Below, one piece after another: positions 1 to 12,799 of a DNA stretch of 64,000 nucleotides. The notes under the pieces were generated by a model, which ran no database searches, had not been told where the DNA came from, and worked only from the letters and a program-made list of their open reading frames with translations. Position 1 is the stretch's first letter. Each line of letters begins with the position of its first letter. Origin of the DNA: Calycina herbarum (lineage: Eukaryota; Ascomycota; Leotiomycetes; Helotiales; Pezizellaceae); contig LLEY01000185.1 of NCBI GenBank assembly GCA_001414485.1, positions 51,953 to 115,952 of the forward strand. The letters run 5' to 3'. The position numbers and the translations under genes are program-made.

Positions 1-383
1 AGAATAACTACTAAGTACTTTTACTTATAAGGTTTAATACTTTTCTATTTAACGTTTTATTCTTCTAAAAATCTTTTAAATATAGTTCTATCTAGTTATA
101 TACTACTCTCTTAAGACAGGTAGTAAGCTATATAACTTAATCTGTTTTAAAAGTAAACTATACTAAGTAAAAGTTTAAGTATATCGAAGCTTTTATAATA
201 AACTTAGTAAGTTTCTCTAAGAAGCTATTAAATATTCTTAGTACTAGTAACTTCACTTCCTCTCTAAGAGTAGTAACTAGTACTACTAGTATTATTAGTA
301 CTAGAGGTAGTACAGAGGTTAAACCTAAGAATAGCGTAGTTTTCGATATTATACTAGCTATACTTCTAAGTAGGTGCTTAAAG
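1..383 (-). mobile_element. Chromovirus copy E, gag-side internal fragment
   Basis: This is the 5' internal part (leader and start of gag) of a Ty3/gypsy chromovirus copy running on the minus strand and off the left edge. It matches the corresponding parts of copies D (13,877-14,175) and C (about 53,000-53,285), including the segment directly inside the LTR. It is AT-rich with almost no CpA/TpG, as expected after RIP, and has no open frame. Confidence 0.75.
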
Positions 384-847
384 TATAACGAAACTTAAAC
401 AAACTAAACAAAGATAACTAAGTCTCGAAAGTTAGTATATAAGTAAGAAGTATAGACACGATAGGTTATTTACTTAGAAGTAAACTCGTTACTTATATTA
501 AAGATATTAAATAAGATAATAAGATTAATAACTAAAGTTAAGCACAAAGCTTCTATCTAATAGTAGACGTACTAGTCTTATATAGAACCTTCGTTTCTAA
601 GTATATTACTTATATCGCTTATATCGCTCGCGTCGCTTGCGATTAAGACGATTAGAGCGATGTAGGCGATCACGTTACATAACCGCACGTGACTTCCAAC
701 AGTACTATAACAGTGAGATCCTGAAATCCTTAAATACCTTTCGTATTACTGATTTCCTTCTATATTACCTTCCTTTCCTAGATGTTTATACCTTATTCTA
801 TTAGAACACTGTCTAGACTACTTACTATATAACCGTGGTTCGTAATA
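384..847 (-). repeat. LTR of chromovirus copy E
   Basis: This 464-bp LTR begins tataacgaaac and ends cgtaata on the plus strand, which are RIP-altered TG/CA ends. It belongs to the same family as the LTRs at 14,176-14,622 and 46,744-47,174. Its U3 carries short gcgat/cgct motifs like copy C rather than the ggatcta motifs of copies A and D. Sequence to its right (848 on) is gag of copy D, so E interrupts D. Confidence 0.8.
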
Positions 848-1665
848 CTATACTCTACTAACCTATAACTTAATTCCTTTGTTAGGCTGTAGGTATATAG
901 CGCCTGCTATCGTATCTAAGACATCTGTTTTAATCTATATACTATAACCTCTAGCTTCGAGTTCTAAGTCTATAAGTTCAATTTTATTAAGTAAGGCTAC
1001 TTCTTTTTAAACAGTAGTATTAACTTATCCTTTTCTCTTAGAAAGCTTCTTCTTACTATACTTATTTACTCTGTAGCCGGAGAGGCTATAGTTATAATAT
1101 AAGTTCTATTTACGTCGACGGTTTCGCTTCTTCTAGAAAAGTCCTTTCTTCTAGAAATTCTTCTTCTAAGTCTCTTTCTTTGAGACCTATAATTTCTAAG
1201 TAGTGTTAATTTCTATAGAATCTCTACAGTTCTTCTTCCTACTCTTTCTATATCGATGTCTATAACTACTCTTCTTCTCTAGGCTTCTCTTATAATTCCG
1301 ATTATCGATCTTAATCGTATCGTTAGTTAATTTATTAAGTATGTCTAGGAAGTTGTTCTAAGCTAGTTCGTCTTTAATACTATTCTTTAACTCTCTATAG
1401 AACTGCTTACGTAAAGCTTTGTTATTCTAACTAAGGCGCGTAGAATACTATTAGAATATTAATATATATTTAGCAGCTAAGCTCTTTTGTTAAAGACTAT
1501 ATAAAGCTTGTACTACTTTTTTCTTTAAATCTATATCTGCGAACGTCTAATTAATTCCTTTCTTAAATCTAGTAATAGTTAAAAACAATACCTAAGTACT
1601 CTTACTTATAAGGTTTAATACCTTTCTATTTAATATTTTATTCTTCTAAAAATCCTCTAAGTAAG
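848..1665 (-). pseudogene. Chromovirus copy D, gag fragment (minus)
   Basis: This is a RIP-degraded gag part of copy D read on the minus strand. It is cut at 847/848 by copy E and at 1665 by copy A, and resumes at 13,877 on the far side of A. The match to the gag of copy C (about 52,180-53,000, same strand) covers the zinc-knuckle region at about 1,040-1,100. Stops occur in all frames. Confidence 0.75.
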
Positions 1666-2112
1666 TGTTACGAATCACGTTATACGTGGTAAGTAGTCTA
1701 GACGGCGCTTTAATAGGATAAGGCACGATATCTAGGAAATAGAAGGTAGTATAAGAGGGAATCGGTAATATAAAGGTATTTAGGTATTCTAGGATCTCAC
1801 TGTTAGATAACTGTTAGAGGTTACGTAATAGATCCTATTAGATTCTATAGGGGATCTAAAAGGATCTAGGGATCTAGGCTTATATAGGGATCTAGATAGT
1901 ATAAAGGGTTCTATATATACTAGTACGTCTGCTATCTAGATAGGAGCTTTATACTCAACTTTAGTTATTAATCTTATTATCTTGTTTAATATCTTTAATA
2001 TAAGTAACAGGTTTACTTCTAAGTAAATAATCTATCGTATCTATACTTCTTATCTATATACTAACCTTTAAGACTTAGTTACCTTTATTTAGTTCGTTTA
2101 AGTTTCGTTATA
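1666..2112 (+). repeat. 5' LTR of chromovirus A
   Basis: This 447-bp LTR starts tgttacgaatcacg and ends gtttcgttata (original TG...CA with the last CA changed to TA). It pairs with 13,425-13,871. Between about 1,845 and 1,900 it carries several ggatcta copies, a short U3 repeat shared with copy D but absent from copies C and E. Confidence 0.88.
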
Positions 2113-3671
2113 CTTTAAGCACCTACTTAGAAGTACTACTAATATAATATCGAAAACTACGCTATTCTTAAGTTCGACCTCTATACTACCTCTAGTGCTA
2201 ATAATGCCAGTAGTATTAGTTACTACTCTTAGAGAGGAAGTGAAGTTGCTAGTACCTAAAACGTTTAACAGTTCCTTAGAGAAACTTACTAAGTTTATTA
2301 TAAAAGCTTTAATATACTTGAACTTTTATTTAATATAGTTTACTTATAAAACTAATTAAGTTATATAGCTTACTACCTATCTTAAAAGAGTAGTATATAA
2401 CTAGATAGAGCTATATTTAGAGGATTTTTAGAAGAATAAAACATCGAATAGAAAAGTATTAAACCTTATAAGTAAAAGTACTTAAGGATTGTTTTTAACT
2501 ATTGCTAGATTTAAGAAAGGGATTAACTAAGCGTTTATAGATATAGATTTAAAGAAAAAAGCAGTATAAGCTTTATATAGCCTCTAATAAAAAGGGTTAG
2601 TAATAAAATATACATTAATATTCTAATAATACTCTACACGTCTTAGCTAGAACGATGAAGCCCTATATAAGTAATACTATAGAAGATTAAAGAATAGTAT
2701 TAAGGATAAGCTAGCTAGGGATAACTTCTTAGATATACTCGATAAGTTAACTAATAATATAATTAAAATCGATAATCGGAATTATAAGAAGAGTCTAGAG
2801 AAAAAGAGTAGTTATAAACATCGATATTAAGGAAAAGGTAGGAGAAAAGACTATAGAGAGCCTATAGAAGTTAATGCTACTTAGAAGCGTTAGGCTCTAG
2901 GGAAAGGAACTTAAGGAAGAGACCTACTAAAGAAAGGACTTTCCTAGAAAGAGCGAGATCGTCGTCGTAAGCAGAACTTATGTTATAACTGTAGCCTCTC
3001 TAGCTATAGAGCAAATAAGTATAGTAAGAAGAAAGACTCTAAAGAGAAATAAGTAAACACTACTATCTAAAAAGAAGTAGCTTTACTAGAAAGAATAGAA
3101 CTTATAGATAAAGAGCTCGAGACTAGAGGATATAGTATATAGATTAAAATAAATGTTTTAGATATATTAACTAGCGCTATATACCTATAACTAAACGAAG
3201 GAATCGAACTCTAAGATAGTAAGGTATAAGATACTAATAATAGTAGGAATCTACTTCTTAAAGAATATTATAATATATAATTAGAAATAGAATATAGATT
3301 CCCTCTTTAAGTAGAGTACGAGTTACTACTATTAATAAGTTTATTAGAGTTATTAGAATTAGAATCTAATTCGTTAGAAATAAATCTAAGAATATAAGAG
3401 CCTAAATAAGGTAAGATATAGGTATTTATTAGAACCTTTAAAAGAGGGAATAGATAGGTATATATAAAATACTAGAAACTTGATTTCTAGAGTCTATATT
3501 CTACTTAAGGAATTAACTCTACTATTTTAACTACCTACGAAATAGTTTAGAATAAGCGAGATAGAATAACGTTAGTAAGCCTTATTACTAGAAGGGAAAC
3601 CATCGAATTTAAAGAACCTAGACTAGAATAAGCAGTATTTAGCAAACTATCTAGAACGCCTAAGATAGGAG
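2113..3671 (+). pseudogene. Chromovirus A gag and protease region (RIP-killed)
   Basis: The plus-strand reading gives gag-like sequence ending in a retroviral zinc knuckle at about 2,978-3,025: CYNCSLSSYRANKY, which is CX2CX4HX4C with the His and last Cys changed to Tyr. Changing Cys or His to Tyr is what RIP does to TGT and CAT. Downstream sequence to 3,671 is linker or protease and resumes at 9,146 after nested element B. No intact ORF remains. In an intact element this part makes the capsid protein. Confidence 0.75.
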
Positions 3672-3676
3672 ATATT

Positions 3677-3918
3677 TGTCAGGGCTTATAGTAAGTGCTG
3701 ATGAATTGAACTATAGAGGCTGTCTATGTATAAGAAGATTCGATTGTCCTTTCTAAGTTAGAGTCCTTGCTAACTTATATACTTAGTTAGCTCTTTCTAG
3801 AGGTTTCTGCTAAGGGTACTCTCGAAGGTTCTGTTACGTCTATGCGTTGCTAAGCGAGGTCACGTGAATGCGTCGCTGGAGTACTTCGAGACTTATTCCA
3901 CGGGTGTAACCCTTGACA
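3677..3918 (-). repeat. 3' LTR of gypsy element B
   Basis: This 242-bp LTR has ends TGTCA and TGACA. It differs from 8,899-9,140 at roughly ten positions, all transitions, as expected if RIP rather than age separates the two LTRs. Confidence 0.9.
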
Positions 3919-4299
3919 TTACCTCCCTTCCTGCTCTTGAAGGTAGGTGTCTAGGGCTACTGTGTCCTCTAACTCAGTAGCAGGTTCCTATGTTAGGTTT
4001 ACGTATCCTGTCTATTTAACCTTATACTTAAGTCGAGTACGAGAGCCTTTCTTTAGAAGCTTCTTTTGCTGTTAACCTAGTATTCTTTTAACTTGCTATT
4101 CTGTAGTATTGTCTACTAATATTATAGGTGGTTGATCATCGTCTGTAATTTGACTAGGCAGCGGGTCTGTAGCTGCTGGCCTTAATAAGTCTATATTAAA
4201 GACATTGTAGATACTAGGCGGGGTGTCTAGCCTATATATAGACGGGCTAATAACCTCGATAACTATGAACTTAGCGGATTAAGCGTCTAGTTTCTTACT

Positions 4300-7200
4300 A
4301 GCCCTGTCTGTCTATATATTCCGTAAGCTTAAGTAAACCTTGTCTCTAACCTTATATATAGGAGCGGTATTCTGTAAACGATTTGCTTAAGTCTCCTGGT
4401 CTTGTTATACTCTTGCTATTAATGATTGTGCCTATTCTATAATAGCCTTAATCTTTGCTACTATTGCTTCGCCTTTTTGAATTAGTGTTTTTGTGTTTAT
4501 AGGTGCTACGACGTCTGTTAAGGGGTCGATAGTCTGTAACGGATAGCCGTGGCTGAGTTAGAAGGGGCTTATACCTGTTAATGTTGAATCCCGTCTGTTA
4601 AAAGCTAGCTGTACTACTAGCAGCTAGTCGGCCTAGTCGTCCTGTGCTATATTAATCTACTACTGTAGAAGCGTCTCGACTTTAGTATTTGCCTGTTCTG
4701 TTAACCCGTTAGTTTGTAGATAGAAGGCTGTAGAGATCCGTCGTTTAATCTATAAGAAGTTATAAAGCGTCTTCTATGCTCGTCTAATGAATTACAGGCC
4801 CTTATTAGATACTATTGCTCTTGGTAGTCTATGTAAGCTATAGTGTATAGTAATAAATAAGCGAGCAAATTCCTCTGATGATATAGTCGAGTTATAGGCC
4901 GCGAGGAGCACCTCTTTACTTAAACAGTCTGTGAACACTGCTATTGTATTAGAGCCTTTACTTATAGGTAGTGGTCTAATAAAGTCGACAGAGATCTCCT
5001 GCTATTACTGCTTAGGAATTGGTAATAGACGAAGTAGGCCTTGTTTACGATCCCTCTAGACCTTGGTACGTTTGTAAACTCTATAATTATAGATAAACTG
5101 CTTAACTATAGTCTATAGGTTTAGCTAGAAGAACTCCCTTAAGACTATTACAATTGTCCCATTCTTACTAGGATGGCTCGTAAGTGTAGAATCATAGAGT
5201 TCTTATATAATTACGGTCCGTAGCAGCTTATAGTCGAGGACCTATAGTCTGCCCCTAAACTGTAAATCACCGTTCTTATTAACTAAGTAGTTAGAGACAG
5301 AGACTTTAACTGGAGAAGCGAGGTCTGCTAGAAACACTCTATCTCCTTAGTAGACGGTGTCTATAAGACGCCTAAAGTCCTTGTCCTATACCTTTCCCTC
5401 TTCCTAGAGGTTCCGTAGTTGGTCTGTAAACGCTTGCTGTATTGCTACGTCGCTTACTTAATTCCTCCTATTTACTAACACTAGTGCTAGCTATATAGTA
5501 TTTCCTTAAATTATTCCGTCTAGAATTAATTATACTATCTTATAATTAAGGCGTTTATCTCCCTCCTCTAGGAGGTCCTGGTCCCTCCTTGTTAGTATAT
5601 CTAGTAGTCCTCTCTCTTTACCTAGGCGGTATTAGATAATTAGGTTAAACTTACTAAGTATTAACTACTACTATATTTATCTTTTAGATAGTTTATAGAC
5701 TATTATAAAGTACTTAAGATTCTTATAATCTATAAGTACTATAAACTGCCTAATACTTTTTAACTCCGCTTCCTATTTCTTAAGATAACGAATAATAGCT
5801 AACAACTCTTTATTATATATTAGGTAATTGTATTTAGCAGGTACGTGTTTCTTTAAGAAGAAGGCTACAGGCTGTAAGACGCTATTCTTTACTTAAGAGA
5901 GTACGCCTCCTAAGCAATATCTAGAGGAGTCTGTCTCTAGGACCGTCTTATAATCTAGGTTAAACTAAGCTAGTACTAGGGCCTCTGTAAAGGCCTGCTT
6001 TAACTGTTCGAAGGCTCTATTCGCTTCGTCTGTCTATTAGAAGGATATATCCTTTTTAATAAGACTATAGAGAGGAGCTATAATCTGTAAAAAGTCCTTA
6101 ATAAACTGTTAATAGAAATTCGCAAATCCTAGGAAGCTAAGGACGCCTTTTACTATTATTAGTGCTTTCTAATCTATAATAGCCTATATTTTAGCTAGGT
6201 CTATCTATAAACCTTTCCCTACTTCTATAATAAACCTAAGGTACTTTATAGACTATACTTTAAATTCGTACTTATTAATATTAAGCTATAGCCTAGTATC
6301 TTAAAGCCTTTGTATTACTTTATAGACATACTCGCAGTGCTAGTTACGAGTGCTGTCTGTAAAGACTAAGACATCGTTAATATATACTAAGACAAAGTCG
6401 TCTAAGAACTCTTAAAGCATATAATTAATATACTGCTAGAAAGTGCTAGGAGTATTCGTAAGCCTAAAAGGGGTAATAAGCTATTTAAAAAGCCTAAAGC
6501 GTATCTAGAAAGCCGTTTTCTACTTATCTCCCTCCTTAATCTATATCTTATAAAAGGTAGTAATAATATTTATTTTTATAAACTACTTAGCTTTCTTAAT
6601 CCAGTTAAGTATCTCTTAGATTAAAGGTAAAGGGTAGCGGTCCTTATAAGTTAACTTATTTAGTGCTTAGTAGTTGTAACAAAACTGTAGACCCCTTTTT
6701 AGCTTCTATACAAAGAGTACTAGCGTAGCTGCTAGAGAGTTGCTTACTTAAATAAATTCCTTATCTAGTAACTCTGTTAGGGTTTTATAGAGTACTAACA
6801 GCTCGTCTTATAACATGTTATAGAGTGGCCTCTAAAGGACTGTTTCTTCTAATCCGTTTTCAGTCTATAAGAGCTTAATACTATGATTAATTCCTTTATA
6901 ATATACTAGTAACTTATTTGCTTCCTTCTTATTAAATGCTAGATAGAATTCTAGGCTAATCTAGCTAGGTAGCTTCGTCTGTAGGTCTATATACTTCTTT
7001 TCTGCTAATACTTTTGTAATATCTGTAAGGCTTGCTATAAAGACTTGTAGCTTTTGTTTTCGATTTGTAAGAAAGTAGAAGACAGCCGTACTTACTTACT
7101 TATAGGAGTAAGACTTTTCTAGCTTACTATAAACTTCTAACCTAGAGTCTTAGAAGAGTAAGCATCCCTTAGTAGCGTTAAGTAAAGCTTGCTCTCTCCT

Positions 7201-7900
7201 TAACTAAGATTTTCCTAGAATCATTTTATAGCTCTTAATCTTAGGGACTACGTAAGTATAAACTCGTTTCTGCTAGTAGCCTTTAATATCTATGCTAAAA
7301 GATACTGCTTAGGATATAGCATCCTCTAATACTCCTTCTACTAACTATAAATGCCTTAGTATAATTTATATATAAGAGAGCTAATAACGATAGACAAAGT
7401 AGTCTAAAATAATTCTATAAACTAAATACTCTAAATCTACTAAGGCTTATGAAGTAGCTACCCTATTTACTAAAGCCGATATAAGAAGAGGTTTTTCGTT
7501 TATATATTCCTACTTAAAATATCTCTAAGTGTCTATTACTAATAACTCCCTTTGTCGCCCCTACCTACGCTTTCTAATAGGAGCTACTAGTTTTCTAAAT
7601 CTAAGGAGATATTACTGTCTTCTTCTTCTAATTCTAGCGCTACTTCCTTAACCTCTGCCTTCTGTTTATAGACCGAATCCGCTGTTATAGGTCGCCTTAG
7701 TGGTCTATATAGACATTCTTAAATAAAATGACTAGTAGCTCTGTAGCGAAGACAGCGACTAGTACGAGCACAGTTGCTTCGTTCTTCTTAGGACACCTAT
7801 TTAGCACGCTTAGTACTAGTTATTAAGACTTTAGTAGGTGCTAGTTCCTAATCTATGCCCTCTACAGATGCCTTATAGGTGACTTTCGGTCCGTTAGCGA
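4300..7900 (-). pseudogene. Gypsy element B gag-pol (zinc knuckle, RT, RNase H, integrase)
   Basis: Reading the minus strand from right to left shows a zinc-knuckle remnant (about 7,800-7,740), then RT: at about 6,680-6,620 a frame close to LNKLTYKDRYPLPLI, at about 6,470-6,420 GLTNAP-like sequence, and at about 6,410-6,370 DDFVLVYINDVLVF, the YxDD-box region. An RNase H segment near 5,740-5,690 reads close to DYKNLKYF. The integrase area follows at about 5,500-4,400. Each segment needs frame or stop corrections, so the polyprotein is dead. RT before integrase places it in Ty3/gypsy. Confidence 0.85.
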
Positions 7901-8735
7901 TATTACTGCTTGTTACCTACTGTATAGTATCTGTCGAGCGTTTCTAAGAGGTCTGTGGTGTTTCTAGGAGAGTCTAGGCCCTAGATTTTAATGTTTAAGC
8001 TTTATAAGCCCTTAAGTAGTTGTCTGTTTCTTTAATAATAGAGTAGTAAGACTTAAAGTTAGGTTAAGAAGGAACTATGATCATTACCTTAACTAACTTA
8101 TTACTAAGGATTCGGTTAAGAGACACTTTCTTTGCGTTATCTAGCTAAGATCCTCCTCTAGACTCTATAAGTAGGGCTTGCTATTCTATAAAGACCTCTA
8201 GGAATAGTCTTAAGCCTTAGTAGAAGGATTCTAGCTTTTGTTATACTCTTTCCTTAGCCTACAAGTCTCTAAACATAAACTCTACTCAACTTAAGAAATC
8301 ACTACTATTAGCTAGCTCTAGCTTACCCTGTTCCCGTACCTATGCTTCTATTCTACAGAGCGCCTTGCCTTATAAGGATCTGTTAAGTACCTAAAACTTA
8401 ATATATTTAGTATATCTATAGTAGTCGACTTCGATTTTAGCTCGTGCTTGTTATAACTAAGCTTCTAGCTTATCCGAGTCTCTATAGAATTCTAGTAGTA
8501 GAGGAAGAGATTTCCTAGGTTTATTATTATTATAGACTATCTGTAAGCGAGCTTCCTTATCCTTCTTTTGCTTATTTATAATCTATAGACGATCGTTCTC
8601 TTAGGTAGATATTAACTGATTCCGCTACTTTTAAATATACTATAGGAACTAGGCAGGTAGCTGATTCGGTATACCGCCTTCTTATAGTTCTCCTATTATC
8701 TGTAAGTTCTGTAAATGCTGTGAAATAGCCTATAA

Positions 8736-8878
8736 GTTCTAGTGTTGCTGTAAAGGCCCGATGTATTCTAGTATTACTAAAATAGCCTGATATGTTCTAG
8801 TATTGCTGTAAAGGCCTGTTATGTTCTAGTGTTACTAAAATAGCCTAATATGTTCTAGTGTTGCTGTAAAGGCCTGTT
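8736..8878. repeat. About 58-bp tandem repeat in the leader of element B
   Basis: About two and a half head-to-tail copies of a unit beginning gttctagtgttgctgtaaag lie between the 5' LTR of B (right side) and its gag. Copies differ mainly by C/T and G/A changes. Confidence 0.7.
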
Positions 8879-8898
8879 GTTTTTTAAATTAAATCTAA

Positions 8899-9140
8899 TG
8901 TTAGAGCTTATAGTAAGTGTTTATGAATTGAACTATAGAGGCTGTCTATGTATAAGAAGATTCGATTATCCTTTCCAAGTTAGAGTCCTTACTAACTTAT
9001 ATACTTAGTTAGCTCTTTCTAGAGGTTTCTGCCAAGGGTACTCTCGAAGGTTCTGTTACGTCCATGCGTTGCTAAGCGAGGTCACGTGAATGCGTCGCTG
9101 GAGTACTTCGAGACTTATTCCACGGGTGTAACCCTTGATA
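8899..9140 (-). repeat. 5' LTR of gypsy element B
   Basis: This is the partner of 3,677-3,918 and has the same length. The first bases, tgttag, show a CpA-to-TpA change relative to tgtcag in the other copy. Confidence 0.9.
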
Positions 9141-9145
9141 ATATT

Positions 9146-12100
9146 TAGATAGTCGTAGATCTTTAAGAGGAAACTAGCTTATAGTAATAGTAGGGTTCTA
9201 ACGACTTTATAAGACGCTCTAAACCTAGCTTTTTAGGTACGCTACCTGATAATAAGGAAGCTATACTAGAAATAGAAGGCTAGTATACTATAGTTGCTTT
9301 AGTTAGAAAAGTTAGAGTAATATTTTAAGAATTAGAAAGTAGAAAATTATTTAGTATAATCTTCTAGGAGATAAACGAATATAATATAGATTAAGAAACA
9401 GAATTGGTTTAAAGAGAACTCTACTAACTAATAGTTAAAGAGCTAAGCGTTACCTCTAGAAAAAGTTAGTTAGTTATAACTATAAAGATAAAAGAAAAGG
9501 AACTTTAAGTTATAATTAACTTAGAAGTAACGGGTAATTTCCTCTCTTTAATAGCTTTAAAAAAGCTAAACGTTCTAATTAAGAATATAAAACTATACTA
9601 TCTAGAGATAGTCGACGGAATAGACATTGCCTACTAGAATAGGATTATTAATTAGTAAACTATTCTAATAAAAGTTAATATTAAAGGATATTATTTAGAT
9701 ATATAATTTAATATTATTAAAATAGGAAGTAAGGAAGTAATACTTAGTATACTATAGATTTAGGAACATAATCTAGATATTAATTAGAAGATATAAATAA
9801 TAACCTTTAGTCGATATAATTATATAGGATTGTAATTATAACTATAAGGCTAGAACGAGGTTAGCGCTACCTCTTCTAAGACGCTAGAACACCTTGCCTA
9901 GGGTCCTCTACAGGCTAGTAAGAAAGCTGATAATAAAATACCTATATAGTACAGAGAATTTAAGGCTTTGTTCGAAAACCTAGAAGACTTATAAGCCTTA
10001 CTAGAATATTACTTATAAGATTATAAGATTAAATTAAAAGAGAGTTATTATCTCTTAAAGTAGAAGCTTCGGTTATATAACTAGAAAAGCTTATAAAAGA
10101 TAGAAAGTTATATAAAGGAAGGTATTAAGAAGGGATATATTAGAAGATCTAAGTTACTAATTACCTTAAATATACTTATTATTAAAAAGAAAGACGATCT
10201 AGATAGAAGAGTATATATTAATTATTAGGAAGTAAATTATACTATAGTTAAGGACGCTTATCCGCTACTACTTAGCTAATACTTATAGAATAAGTTAGGT
10301 AAGGTAGTACGATTTATAAAACTAGATTAATAAAACGCTTATAAACTTATATAAATAAAAGTTAAGAACGAATAGAAGACAGCATTTGCTTTACTATTAA
10401 GCCTTTACGAATATATAGTTATACTATTTAGACTCTATAATATACTAGCTATATATTAGAGACAAAATAATAATATTTTAGAAGACCTTCTAGAAGTAAT
10501 AGTAATCTATTACCTAGATAATATTTTAATCTTCTTAGAAAAAGAAAAGGAATATAAGGAATATATTAAAGAAGTTTTATAATAACTTATAAAAGTAAAC
10601 TCTTAGTTAAAACTCTTAAAATACAAGTTTAGAGTAACTTAAACACTTTTCCTAGAATAGGTATTTAGTTTAGAGAAAATAGAAATAGATCTAGAAAAAA
10701 TCTAAAATATTTTAAACTAGAAATTACTAAAGAATATAAAAGATATATAATCCTTCCTTAGATTTATAAACTTTTACTATCTATTTATATAAGATTATAT
10801 AAAGATTACTAAACTAATATTAATACTAGTTAAGAAAGCTATTAAGTTTATATAAGGAGAATAAGTAGAGGATGCTTTTTAAAAAATTAAAGCAAAGTTT
10901 ATAAAAGAACCTATTCTATATGATTTTAATATAGATAAACCTAGTATAATTAAAACAGACGTCTTAGACATAGTAGTAAGTACGATTTACTTATAGCTAA
11001 ATAATAAGAGAAAACTTATACTTATTATATATTATTCTAAAATATTTAACCTAGTATAATAAAACTATAGTATCTTTGATAAGGAACTACTTACTATAGT
11101 ATTAGCTTTAGAATACTAAAGAATTTATTTATAGCTAGTAAAATACCTAGTTATAGTTTTATCTGACTATAAGAACCTTAGAACGTTTATAACAACTAAG
11201 GAACTTATAATAAGACAATTAGCTAGATAGTTAGAGATATTAAAAGGATTTAATATTATTATTTAATATATAAAAGGAATGTTAAATACTTAGGCTAATA
11301 CTCTTAGCTAGAAACCTAGATATAAGAGAAACAAGGAGTATAAGAAGATTATAATCTTAAAAACTCTTAAGAATAGAGACTTAGTACCTACTATATACGA
11401 AATTATAATAATAGATAACATTTAGATAGATAAAATTTAAAATATATATAAAGGTTATAACTAGTATATAAAAGGAAAATTATAGGTTCCTAGCTTATAT
11501 ATAAAGGAATTTATATAGGAATACTATACTACGCCTGCTTATAGCTACTAAGGAATTCGTAGAACTCTCTAGAGAATAAGATAATACTACTATATTAATC
11601 AGTTATCTACGATAGTTAAAGAAGTAATAGTAGAATATAATACCTATACTAGGAATAAGGCTTCCTACTATACTCTTTATAGATAGATAAACACTACTCT
11701 AATACTATAAGTACCTTAGAAATTAATATCTATAGATTTTATTATTAAACTACTAAAATCTAAAGATCTAATAATAGGAGTTAAGTATAACTCGATCCTA
11801 GTTATTATAGAATAACTTATAAAGTATATAATTCTAATAGTATATATAGAGTTAAGTATAGCTAAGGAATTAGTATTCGTATTCCTTAGAAAAGTAGTCT
11901 TAAGATATAGACTACTTAAAGAAATACTCTTAAATAGAGATAAACTCTTTACTTTAAAATTTTTAATCGTTCTTATAGAATAATTAGATATGAAAAGAAA
12001 GCTCTTTATAGCTTTTCACTCTTAAACAAATAAAGGAAATAAACATATAAACTAAGTAGTAGAAATATATCTTTGTTATTATATAAACTACTAATAAAAC

Positions 12101-12760
12101 AACTAGGTAGAACTGCTACCTTTAGTATAGTTTACTTATAATAGTTTAGTAATAGAAACAACACTTATTACGCTATTCTACGCTAACTTTAGATACGAAT
12201 TAATAGTATATTAAGAACTACTATCTACGACTATCGATAACTAACTTACTTATATTTAGGTCTCGAAAATCAAGAGTCTATATAAGGAACTTATAGAAGA
12301 CCTATAATTTATAGTAGAAAGAAACGCGTACTACTATAATAAACGACGTAGTTAGGAGCTAATACTAAAAGAGAGAGATAAAGTCTATTTAATATAAAAG
12401 AACATCGATATAAAAAGACTAAGTAATAAACTAGATTATAAAAAACTTAGACTATTTAAAATCAAATAAGTTAAAAGACCTTTGAATTATAAATTAGTAC
12501 TACTAAAGATAATAAACATCTACCTAGTATTCTATATATTCTTACTTAAACCAGTACTACTAGGAGCACTACTAGCTCTATTTATAGAAATTTAACTAGT
12601 AAACCTAAATACCAAATACGAAGTTAAGAGGATTCTTAACTATAAATTTATTAGAAGATAAGTTAAGTATTTAATTAAATAGTTAGATTACCTATACTTA
12701 GAAAATACTTAGGAGCTAAGAAGCAATCTTAGCTATTACCTAGTAGAACTTTAGGAATTC
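9146..12760 (+). pseudogene. Chromovirus A pol: protease, RT, RNase H, integrase, chromodomain
   Basis: This plus-strand remnant is homologous to copy C pol on the other strand. RT is at about 10,190-10,560; the segment near 10,195-10,380 reads like RVYINY.EVNYTIVKDAYPL followed by KLD..NAYKLI, the fungal gypsy RT core with Trp and Arg codons lost. RNase H follows (about 10,880-11,300), then integrase (about 11,480-12,350). A chromodomain ends pol at about 12,615-12,725, with YEVKRILNYK, then VKYLIK.LDYLY and ENT.E. The chromodomain would target integration to modified histones. Stops are dense throughout. Confidence 0.85.
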
Positions 12761-12799
12761 TACTAACGAAACCTAGGTTTACCTATATCTTATAGTCTA

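Larger units (their letters stand above)
3677..9140 (-). mobile_element. Gypsy element B nested in chromovirus A
   Basis: This is a 5,464-bp LTR retrotransposon on the minus strand with two 242-bp LTRs and the 5-bp target duplication atatt (3672-3676 and 9141-9145). A purine tract directly inside the left LTR (read on minus, aggaagggaggtaa) is the polypurine tract, which confirms orientation. Inside are a zinc knuckle, RT, RNase H and integrase in gypsy order. It is a different family from A, C, D and E. It has kept TpG but lost CpA on the plus strand (see findings). Confidence 0.92.
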
